From positions 1 to 7,471 of the forward strand of contig LVBR01000061.1 of NCBI GenBank assembly GCA_001604495.1: 7,471 bases of DNA, written 5' to 3'. Below are positions 1 to 5,966 of this stretch, piece by piece; the first letter of the stretch is position 1; every line of letters starts with the position of its first letter. The DNA comes from Acholeplasmatales bacterium Tener_01 (GTDB taxonomy: Bacteria > Bacillota_I > Bacilli_A > ML615J-28 > CAG-698). The translations under genes and the position numbers were made by a program. The notes beneath the pieces are model-generated. The model saw only the letters and a program-made list of their open reading frames with translations, was not told the DNA's origin and did not search any database.

Positions 1-30
1 AAAAAAAATATAAAATATGATATCATTTTT

Positions 31-36
31 ACGAGG
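31..36 (+). promoter_or_regulatory. Ribosome binding site ACGAGG that sets the start of the first gene
   Basis: ACGAGG lies 7 bases before the ATG at 44 and favours that start over the ATG at 17. The same hexamer precedes the second gene. Confidence 0.6.
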
Positions 37-43
37 TATTTAT

Positions 44-637
44 ATGAAAAAGAGTCAAATAGCACTAATAATATTGTCAATTTTGTTTATAATCAACGAA
101 ATCATAAATATCACCTATACTACAGTTAAATTCTATAACATTATCTTACTCGGAGTTATTTTTATTCCATTCTTTGCGATGATTTGTTTTACAAACTCTA
201 AACTTGGTTTTATTGCAGCATTAGGATTCTGTGTAGTTCGTGTTTTATATAATGGGTATTATGGGGTTATATTATTAACCATAATTGAACCAGCAGCAAA
301 TAATATCTTATCAATTTTAACTTCGTTTGGTGAAGTTATGTTAGATGTCTGTTCAAATGTCTTATTGTTTATAGCGATCATTTATGCAATGTTTGAGAAG
401 AATAATAAAACAATTAGTCTTGTTGCGGTTATTGTAACTGCGGTTGTTTTAACCATCGAAATAGTGTCTTTTATAAGAACATATATTATATTAAATGAAA
501 TAAAACTAGCAGTTGCGATATTTACTTCATTTATTAGTAATGTATTATTAACTATAATTCTTGCTGTATTTTTGTTACATGTCAACGCTAAACAAAAAGA
601 AGCTTTAGAAAAAGTTGAAATGGATGAGGCTTTGTGA
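44..637 (+). CDS. Six-helix integral membrane protein, unknown function
   Basis: I do not recognise this 197-residue protein. It is almost entirely hydrophobic, with about six predicted transmembrane segments at roughly residues 6-27, 31-49, 54-81, 98-117, 123-143 and 155-178. A short charged tail rich in Lys and Glu follows (183-195). The N-terminal MKK and the K/R placement fit a cytoplasmic N-terminus. No catalytic or transport motif is visible. The ATG at 44 is chosen over an in-frame ATG at 17 because ACGAGG (31-36) sits 7 bases before it, whereas nothing resembling a ribosome site precedes 17. The gene ends in TGA. The next gene starts 34 bases later on the same strand with the same ACGAGG site, so the two are probably co-transcribed. 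Isoleucine ATA codons seem common here and rare in ppdK, which suggests lower expression. Coding status is well supported; function is unknown. Confidence 0.8.
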   Translation: MKKSQIALIILSILFIINEIINITYTTVKFYNIILLGVIFIPFFAMICFTNSKLGFIAALGFCVVRVLYNGYYGVILLTIIEPAANNILSILTSFGEVMLDVCSNVLLFIAIIYAMFEKNNKTISLVAVIVTAVVLTIEIVSFIRTYIILNEIKLAVAIFTSFISNVLLTIILAVFLLHVNAKQKEALEKVEMDEAL

Positions 638-657
638 TATCATATTTAAAGAAAAAA

Positions 658-663
658 ACGAGG
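658..663 (+). promoter_or_regulatory. Ribosome binding site ACGAGG that sets the start of the second gene
   Basis: ACGAGG sits 8 bases before the ATG at 672. The upstream in-frame ATG at 615, inside the previous gene, has no comparable site. Confidence 0.6.
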
Positions 664-671
664 AAAAAAAT

Positions 672-1655
672 ATGACTAGAAAAATAATAACAATTGTATT
701 ATCAATACTATTACCAATAATTGGCGGTGCATGCGTTGTTTGGTATGCTGCTAGCGTAAGATATAATCCTGAAGCTAATTCAGAAGTGGCAAGTGAATTC
801 TATTACAACCTAAATAAAGGTGTAATCACATGCGAAGGAAGAATTAAAAACTATCGTATGATGGAAAACTACTACTATTCAGAAGATCCACTTGTAAAGA
901 AGGATTATACAAATGGTGATGGTGAAAGATTATTCACATTAGAAATATATAGAAATCTTTGTTCTTATCAACCAAGTGCACAAGTAGAAAGAACTTGGAA
1001 AGTAATGTTTGAAGTATTTCTATACAATGTTAATTATGAACTTGTTAGAGATTATTTCTATTTGGATGATATGAGTATTATTGAAAATGCTGGAAATCCA
1101 ACATTTAAGATTACTTTCACACCAACAAATGGCAAAGACCCATTCACTCTAAAATTATCTAATAGAAGTAATGTTCAAATTCCTGACTACAATTCAGTTC
1201 CTGAATATGCAGATAAGAATACAAAGACACGTAACTTCTTACAATCAATGGTTGTTCGTGAATATGAAACTACTGCAACCCTTTCAACGTTCTCAAATGA
1301 TGCTAATTTTGCAGTTACCGCATCATACACAGTAACAAATGCCGATAACACCACTACAGAAATTAATCAAAATGGTTCTTTAGCTAGCGATTATATTGAA
1401 GATTTCAGACATAAAGGTGAAGAATTCGATACAAGCGACTTCTTACCAGGATTTAGACAACCAAGTGTCAAAGATACATATAAGAATGCTGGATACTACA
1501 AGTGGATAGCTAAACGCTTCTTGTGGTGGGAATTCTTAATTGGTTTTGCACTTGTTGGAGTTATAACTGTAACATACGATATCGTTTATTTTAGCCAAGC
1601 TAAACAAGATAATGAAAAAGAGCAAGGCAAAAAGAAAAATAAGAAGGTTGCCTAA
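672..1655 (+). CDS. Bitopic surface protein with a large external domain, unknown function
   Basis: This 327-residue protein has one transmembrane helix at each end: about residues 5-27 after a positive MTRK start, and about 283-306 preceded by an aromatic WW belt. The ~250-residue domain between them is hydrophilic, rich in Asn, Thr and Tyr, and contains two Cys (54 and 97) that could pair. The C-terminal tail (311-325) is strongly Lys-rich. By the positive-inside rule both ends face the cytoplasm and the middle domain faces outside. I recognise no family and see no enzyme motif; the Thr/Asn-rich part around residues 200-240 reads like a beta-sandwich, but that is inference. The ATG at 672 is preferred to an in-frame ATG at 615, because 615 overlaps the previous gene and ACGAGG lies 8 bases before 672. 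It probably forms an operon with the preceding membrane protein. Its stop codon lies inside the loop of a terminator. Confidence 0.82.
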   Translation: MTRKIITIVLSILLPIIGGACVVWYAASVRYNPEANSEVASEFYYNLNKGVITCEGRIKNYRMMENYYYSEDPLVKKDYTNGDGERLFTLEIYRNLCSYQPSAQVERTWKVMFEVFLYNVNYELVRDYFYLDDMSIIENAGNPTFKITFTPTNGKDPFTLKLSNRSNVQIPDYNSVPEYADKNTKTRNFLQSMVVREYETTATLSTFSNDANFAVTASYTVTNADNTTTEINQNGSLASDYIEDFRHKGEEFDTSDFLPGFRQPSVKDTYKNAGYYKWIAKRFLWWEFLIGFALVGVITVTYDIVYFSQAKQDNEKEQGKKKNKKVA

Positions 1656-1675
1656 GCAATCTTCTTTTATCTTTT
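1641..1675 (+). terminator. Intrinsic terminator overlapping the end of the surface protein gene
   Basis: An 11-bp stem (1641-1651 with 1656-1666, including one G-U pair) closes a CTAA loop and is followed by a T-rich tail (TTATCTTTT). The stop codon TAA at 1653-1655 lies in the loop, so the 5' arm also encodes the last residues of the protein. The tail is interrupted by A and C, so termination may be partial. The next ribosome site begins only a few bases later. Confidence 0.75.
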
Positions 1676-1679
1676 AATT

Positions 1680-1685
1680 GGAGAG
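1680..1685 (+). promoter_or_regulatory. Ribosome binding site GGAGAG of the TtcA-like gene
   Basis: GGAGAG precedes the ATG at 1690 and overlaps an in-frame TTG at 1678, which therefore cannot use it as a ribosome site. Confidence 0.65.
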
Positions 1686-1689
1686 TAAT

Positions 1690-2511
1690 ATGAATATAGA
1701 AGAAATGGAAAGAGCCCTTATAAAAAGATATAGGCATAAACTTTATACTCCTTTTTGTAAAGCAATCGGTGATTATGATTTAATTCAACCAAATGACAAG
1801 ATTGCTGTATGCATGAGCGGAGGTAAAGACTCTTTTGTTATGGCTAAATTATTCCAAGAATTAAAGAGACATGGTAAAATTCCTTTTGAAGTAGAATATT
1901 TAGTTATGAATCCTGGGTATAATGAGGAAAACTTAAACAGTTTGAAAGAGAATGCCAAGAAAATGGGCATCGATATTAAAATTAAAGAATCTAATATCTT
2001 TAGAGTAAGTAGCTTACTCGGTGAAGGACAACCTTGTTACTTATGTGCAAAGATGCGAAGAGGCTTTTTGTATGATTTTGCTAAAGAGGAAGGCTGCAAT
2101 AAGATAGCTTTAGGCCATCATTTTAATGATGTTATAGAAACAACACTATTAAATGTCTTTTATGCAGGTACATTTAAAACAATGGTTCCTAAACTTAAAT
2201 CAACTAATCATCCAGGAATGGAACTTATTAGACCGATGGTTTATGTTGAAGAAAATAGTATTAAAAACTATATTGAATATTGTGAAATAAAACCAATGGG
2301 TTGTGGATGTAGTGTTGCTAGTGGCGAACTACCATCAAAACGAAAAGAGATTAAAGAATTTGTTGCGAAGATGAAGAAAGAATTTAAAGATTTTGATAAA
2401 TCAGTTTTTTCTGCTGGCGAAAATGTCAATCTTAATTGTGTGACTGGATGGTATTTCAAAGACAAAAAACACAGTTTTTTAGAATATTACGACGACGACA
2501 GTGAGCAATAA
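1690..2511 (+). CDS. ttcA: TtcA-like tRNA 2-thiolation enzyme (PP-loop ATPase, Fe-S type)
   Basis: This 273-residue protein belongs to the N-type ATP pyrophosphatase (PP-loop) superfamily. The PP-loop SGGKDS is at residues 43-48. A CxxC pair lies at 116-119 (PCYLC), a GHH-containing motif (LGHHFNDVIET) at 141-151, and a late cysteine cluster GCGC at 204-207. CxxC plus a later Cys is the pattern that binds a [4Fe-4S] cluster in the TtcA/TtuA group. TtcA proteins adenylate a tRNA cytidine (C32 in enterobacteria) and replace its 2-oxygen with sulfur in the cytoplasm. Whether C32 is the substrate here is inference, since Firmicutes homologues are less studied. The protein is a little shorter than E. 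coli TtcA (about 311 residues) but carries all the core motifs. The ATG start is set by GGAGAG. The gene sits between a terminator and the ppdK promoter, with no promoter visible in the gap. Confidence 0.85.
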   Translation: MNIEEMERALIKRYRHKLYTPFCKAIGDYDLIQPNDKIAVCMSGGKDSFVMAKLFQELKRHGKIPFEVEYLVMNPGYNEENLNSLKENAKKMGIDIKIKESNIFRVSSLLGEGQPCYLCAKMRRGFLYDFAKEEGCNKIALGHHFNDVIETTLLNVFYAGTFKTMVPKLKSTNHPGMELIRPMVYVEENSIKNYIEYCEIKPMGCGCSVASGELPSKRKEIKEFVAKMKKEFKDFDKSVFSAGENVNLNCVTGWYFKDKKHSFLEYYDDDSEQ

Positions 2512-2523
2512 ATAAATATTGCT
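2504..2523. repeat. Perfect 7-bp inverted repeat at the end of the ttcA-like gene
   Basis: AGCAATA (2504-2510) and TATTGCT (2517-2523) are perfect complements around a 6-base loop. The left arm contains the first two bases of the TAA stop (2509-2511), and the right arm touches the ppdK -35 box. No T-tract follows on either strand, so it does not qualify as a standard terminator. It could be an mRNA 3'-end stem or an operator-like site. Confidence 0.45.
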
Positions 2524-2551
2524 TGAGTAAAATGATAAATTATGATATAAT
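2523..2551 (+). promoter_or_regulatory. Sigma-A type promoter of ppdK
   Basis: A -35 box TTGAGT (2523-2528) is separated by exactly 17 bases from a perfect -10 box TATAAT (2546-2551), with a TGA extension (2543-2545) giving an extended -10. Transcription should start near 2558, leaving a leader of about 27 bases that carries AGGAGG. This is the clearest promoter in the window. Confidence 0.75.
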
Positions 2552-2573
2552 AACTTGGCTAAAAAAGATAAAC

Positions 2574-2579
2574 AGGAGG
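2574..2579 (+). promoter_or_regulatory. Strong ribosome binding site AGGAGG of ppdK
   Basis: AGGAGG lies 5 bases before the ATG at 2585. An in-frame TTG at 2555 lies upstream of the predicted transcription start, so it is not used from this promoter. Confidence 0.8.
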
Positions 2580-2584
2580 AAAAT

Positions 2585-5218
2585 ATGGCAAAAAAATATG
2601 TTTACCAATTTAAAGATGCTTATGGACTAGGAAAAGAATTACTTGGTGGTAAGGGTGCTGGTCTAGCTGAAATGACACACATTGGTGTTCCAATCCCTCA
2701 AGGATTCACTATCACAACTGAAGCATGTACTTTATACTATGATGAAGGAAAGAAATTACCAGAATATGTTATCGAAGATATTTTCAATAACATTAAATTA
2801 GTTGAAAAAGACACTGGTAAGAATTTCGGTGGCGATAAGAACCCACTACTTGTTTCTGTTCGTTCTGGTGCAAGAGTATCAATGCCTGGTATGATGGATA
2901 CAATTTTAAATCTAGGATTAAATGACAAGACTGTTGAAGTTTTAGCAAAAGAAACTTCTAATGAAAGATTTGCATATGACAGTTATCGTCGTTTCATCTT
3001 AATGTTCACTAACATCGCAAAAGGTCATCCAAGAACAGAAATGGATAAGATGTTAGAACAATTAAAGGAAGAAAAAGGATATAAACTAGATACAGAAGTA
3101 ACTGCTAATGAATTAAAAGAATTAGTTAAGAAATATAAAGAATATTATAAGAACGTATTTGGTGAAGAATTCCCAACTGACCCTAAAGATCAATTAATCG
3201 AAGCTGTTAAGGCAGTATTCAGATCATGGGATAACCCAAGAGCAAACGTTTATCGTATGATGAACGGTATCCCTTATTCTTGGGGAACTGCTGTTAACGT
3301 TCAATCAATGGCATTTGGTAACAAAGGCGAAACTTCAGGAACTGGTGTTGCATTCTCACGTGACCCTGGAACTGGTGAAAAAGTTGTTTCTGCCGAATAT
3401 TTACCAAACGCTCAAGGTGAAGATGTTGTAGCTGGTATCAGAACTCCACTTCACATTGATGAATTAAAGAGACGTATGCCTGGTGTTTATGAGCAATTCA
3501 TGACTACAATCAAGAAAATGGAAGCTCATTACAGAGATATGCAAGATATGGAATTTACTGTTGAAGATGGAAAACTTTACTTCTTACAAACTCGTAATGG
3601 TAAGAGAACTCCTGCTGCAGCATTAAAGATGGCTTGCGATATGGTTGATGAAGGATTAATTACAACTGATGAAGCTGTATTAAGAATTGACCCTGTTTCA
3701 TTTGATAAATTATTATTACCTGCATTCGATAAAGAAGAATTAGACAAGGCTACTCCTGTTGCTACAGGCCTTGCAGCTGGACCTGGTGCTGGTACTGGTA
3801 AACTTGCATTCACTGCTGAAGAAGCTGAAGCAAGACATGCTAAGGGAGAAAAAGTTGTTTTAGTACGTGCTGAAACTTCTCCTGAAGACATTATCGGTAT
3901 GGTTGCTAGTGAAGGTATCTTAACTATGCGTGGTGGTATGACATCTCATGCAGCTGTAGTTGCTCGTGGAATGGGTAAATGCTGTGTTTGTGGATGCTCA
4001 CAAGCTTTAATCGATGAAGAAAACAAGACTGTTACAATTAATGGTGTTGTTTATGGTGAAAATGATACATTCTCAATCGATGGATCAACTGGTAAAGTTT
4101 ATGTTGGATCAATCAAGACTGTTAACCCTGACTTATCAAGTGGATACTTTGGAAGATTAATGGGTTGGGTTGATGCCGCTCGTAGATTAAAAGTTAGAAC
4201 AAATGCTGATACTCCAAAAGATGCTAAACAAGCAAGAGAATTTGGAGCAGAAGGTATTGGTCTATGCCGTACAGAACATATGTTCTTTGATAAAGATAGA
4301 ATCTTCTCAATGAGAAAGATGATTTTAGCTGATACTGTTGAAGAAAGAAAAGCTGCATTAGCTGAACTTGAACCAATGCAACAAGCTGACTTCGAAGCTT
4401 TATATGAAATCATGGATGAGATGAATGTAAATGTTCGTTTACTTGACCCTCCTCTACATGAATTCTTACCTCAAGAAGAAGATAAGATTGAAGAATTAGC
4501 TCAAGCTACAGGTAAGACTGTAGAACAAATCAAGGCAAGATGCGAAGAATTACAAGAATTCAACCCAATGATGGGTCATCGTGGATGCCGTTTAGCTGTT
4601 TCTTATCCAGAAATCTGTGAAATGCAAACAACTGCAATCATCAAAGCTGCTATCAATGTTCAAAGAAAGACTAAGAAAGCAGTTACTCCTGAAATTATGG
4701 TTCCACTAGTACTTGAAGCTAGAGAACTTAAGTTCGTTAAGAACATCATCTGCCAAACAGCTGATAAATTAATCAAGGATGCTAAGATTAATCTTAAGTA
4801 TTCTGTTGGTACAATGATTGAAATTCCAAGAGCTGCATTACTTGCTGATGAAATCGCTAAGGAAGCAGAATTCTTCTCATTCGGTACTAACGACTTAACA
4901 CAAATGACATTTGGATTCAGCCGTGATGACGTAACTAAGTTCTTACCAGACTACTATAGTAACAAGATTTTAGAAGAAGACCCATTCAAGACTCTAGATC
5001 AAAATGGTGTTGGTAAATTAGTTAAGATGGCTGCAACACTTGGTCGTGCAACTCGTCCTGACCTACACTTAGGTGTATGTGGTGAAACAGGTGGCGAACC
5101 TCATTCAATCGAATTCTATAACAAGGTTGGATTAGATTATGTATCTTGTTCTCCATTCAGAGTTCCAGTTGCTCGTTTAGCAGCAGCTCAAGCTGAAATC
5201 AAAGCAAAGAAAAATTAA
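2585..5218 (+). CDS. ppdK: Pyruvate, phosphate dikinase
   Basis: This cytoplasmic enzyme reversibly converts ATP, phosphate and pyruvate to AMP, PPi and phosphoenolpyruvate. Many anaerobic low-GC bacteria use it in a PPi-linked glycolysis or for PEP synthesis. At 877 residues it matches the family (about 874). The N-terminal nucleotide-binding part shows GGKGAGLAEM (Lys23), SVRSGARVSMPGMMD (Arg93) and QTRNGKRT near residue 337. The central phosphohistidine domain has GGMTSHAAVVARGMG, with the catalytic His at 455 and the neighbouring Thr453, which is the regulatory phosphosite in plant enzymes. The C-terminal pyruvate/PEP barrel carries GLCRTEHMFF, LLDPPLHEFLP, NPMMGHRGCRL, GTMIEIPRAAL, SFGTNDLTQMTFG and GVCGETGGEP with catalytic Cys832. 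All key residues are present and the frame is intact. The gene has its own strong promoter and AGGAGG site and a terminator behind it. Its codon choice looks more selective than that of its neighbours, fitting high expression. No PPDK regulatory kinase gene is in view. Confidence 0.98.
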   Translation: MAKKYVYQFKDAYGLGKELLGGKGAGLAEMTHIGVPIPQGFTITTEACTLYYDEGKKLPEYVIEDIFNNIKLVEKDTGKNFGGDKNPLLVSVRSGARVSMPGMMDTILNLGLNDKTVEVLAKETSNERFAYDSYRRFILMFTNIAKGHPRTEMDKMLEQLKEEKGYKLDTEVTANELKELVKKYKEYYKNVFGEEFPTDPKDQLIEAVKAVFRSWDNPRANVYRMMNGIPYSWGTAVNVQSMAFGNKGETSGTGVAFSRDPGTGEKVVSAEYLPNAQGEDVVAGIRTPLHIDELKRRMPGVYEQFMTTIKKMEAHYRDMQDMEFTVEDGKLYFLQTRNGKRTPAAALKMACDMVDEGLITTDEAVLRIDPVSFDKLLLPAFDKEELDKATPVATGLAAGPGAGTGKLAFTAEEAEARHAKGEKVVLVRAETSPEDIIGMVASEGILTMRGGMTSHAAVVARGMGKCCVCGCSQALIDEENKTVTINGVVYGENDTFSIDGSTGKVYVGSIKTVNPDLSSGYFGRLMGWVDAARRLKVRTNADTPKDAKQAREFGAEGIGLCRTEHMFFDKDRIFSMRKMILADTVEERKAALAELEPMQQADFEALYEIMDEMNVNVRLLDPPLHEFLPQEEDKIEELAQATGKTVEQIKARCEELQEFNPMMGHRGCRLAVSYPEICEMQTTAIIKAAINVQRKTKKAVTPEIMVPLVLEARELKFVKNIICQTADKLIKDAKINLKYSVGTMIEIPRAALLADEIAKEAEFFSFGTNDLTQMTFGFSRDDVTKFLPDYYSNKILEEDPFKTLDQNGVGKLVKMAATLGRATRPDLHLGVCGETGGEPHSIEFYNKVGLDYVSCSPFRVPVARLAAAQAEIKAKKN

Positions 5219-5224
5219 CAAACT

Positions 5225-5249
5225 AGACTAGAGAAATCTAGTCTTTTTT
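5225..5249 (+). terminator. Intrinsic terminator after ppdK
   Basis: An 8-bp perfect stem (AGACTAGA at 5225-5232 with TCTAGTCT at 5237-5244) closes a GAAA loop and runs into six T's (5244-5249). It begins 6 bases after the ppdK stop. The next gene's ribosome site starts 5 bases after the T-tract. Confidence 0.88.
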
Positions 5250-5254
5250 GTAAC

Positions 5255-5261
5255 AAGGTGG
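5255..5261 (+). promoter_or_regulatory. Ribosome binding site AAGGTGG of the C39-like gene
   Basis: AAGGTGG lies 5 bases before the ATG at 5267. An in-frame GTG at 5258 lies inside this site and is therefore unlikely to be the start. Confidence 0.65.
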
Positions 5262-5266
5262 TATAT

Positions 5267-5929
5267 ATGAAATTTTTAAAGGGATTATTAATTGTAGTTA
5301 TAGTACTATTATTAGTAATATTAAGTGCATTTGGATTATTAAAAATAAAAACAAATAAGATTTTAGATGACTATTCTAATATATATAAAGATGAAAAGTA
5401 TCAACAATCTTATCTAATAGATGATATTGATGTTATAAAACAAGATGTTTCATGTGGATATGCAGTTATTGAATTATTCGCTAGATGGAATAATAACTTT
5501 GATTTAACTGAAAACTCTTTGTATGATGAATATGGAAAAGTAGTTACATCAACTGGTAAATCATTTGAAAAAGAAATGAATAAACAGTTTTCAGATTACA
5601 CCACTACAATGTATAAATATCTAAAAAGTAGTGAGTTAATTGATAAAGTATATAATAGTTTATCTAAAGGAATTCCTGTACCATTTGAATGGGCAGCAAA
5701 GTATGAAAATACTTGGACCCTTCACTATTCATTAATAATTGGAATAGATGTAGCAAGTGATAAGATTACAATTTCAAACCCATATGGTTATTTAGAAGAG
5801 ATTTCAATAGATGAATTCATCAGTAGAACCAGTTTTAAAGCATACGAAAAGATGCCAGCATTTTTAAAACTTGGTTTTGCTTTTGGAATCTTTGAAAAGA
5901 ATGCTATCTTTATTGTTGAAAAGAAATAA
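5267..5929 (+). CDS. Membrane-anchored C39/papain-like cysteine peptidase-fold protein
   Basis: This 220-residue protein has one N-terminal transmembrane segment (about residues 7-25) with no visible signal peptidase site, so it is probably anchored with its domain outside the cell. The domain shows the order expected of C39-type peptidases: Gln59 just before Cys63 in KQDVSCGYAVIEL (oxyanion hole and nucleophile), then His153 in LHYSLIIGID, then Asn171 in SNPYGY, followed by a conserved-looking ISIDEF segment. C39-like proteins include leader peptidases of bacteriocin exporters and many stand-alone surface hydrolases or transferases. No ABC transporter domain or precursor peptide is nearby, so the substrate is unknown. 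The usual CGPA after the nucleophile is CGYA here, so activity is an inference. The gene follows the ppdK terminator by only a few bases and converges on asnS. Its codon use is AT-rich, like the first two genes. Confidence 0.78.
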   Translation: MKFLKGLLIVVIVLLLVILSAFGLLKIKTNKILDDYSNIYKDEKYQQSYLIDDIDVIKQDVSCGYAVIELFARWNNNFDLTENSLYDEYGKVVTSTGKSFEKEMNKQFSDYTTTMYKYLKSSELIDKVYNSLSKGIPVPFEWAAKYENTWTLHYSLIIGIDVASDKITISNPYGYLEEISIDEFISRTSFKAYEKMPAFLKLGFAFGIFEKNAIFIVEKK

Positions 5930-5930
5930 A

Positions 5931-5962
5931 GAAAAGACTGGTTTAAAACCAGCCTTTTTTTT
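5931..5962. terminator. Bidirectional intrinsic terminator between the C39-like gene and asnS
   Basis: CTGGTT (5938-5943) pairs with AACCAG (5947-5952) around a 3-base loop. After one A-C mismatch the stem continues with AAAAG pairing to CTTTT. On the + strand eight T's follow (5955-5962). On the - strand the stem is followed by TTTTCTTTATT. It fills the 37-base gap between the two stop codons and should stop transcription from both sides. Confidence 0.85.
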
Positions 5963-5966
5963 GTTT

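Noticed and set aside
1..30. Possible -10 box (TATAAA at 9-14 or TATGAT at 16-21) for the first gene
   Set aside because: In such AT-rich sequence these matches are weak, and the -35 region lies outside the window.
615..671. Start of the second gene at the ATG at 615
   Set aside because: It would overlap the first gene by 23 bases with no ribosome site and add a charged, non-hydrophobic segment before the membrane helix; the ATG at 672 has ACGAGG at good spacing.
2504..2523. Inverted repeat after the ttcA-like gene as an intrinsic terminator
   Set aside because: No T-tract follows on either strand and the stem is AT-rich; it is kept only as a repeat.
2555..2584. Ten-residue N-terminal extension of PpdK from a TTG at 2555
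   Set aside because: It lies upstream of the predicted transcription start and encodes the AGGAGG ribosome site; the shorter protein also matches the family length.
3577..4413. Two open frames of about 104 codons antisense to ppdK
   Set aside because: They lie wholly inside the well-conserved ppdK gene, have low-complexity Ala/Ser-rich translations and no ribosome site; they are shadows of ppdK codon usage.
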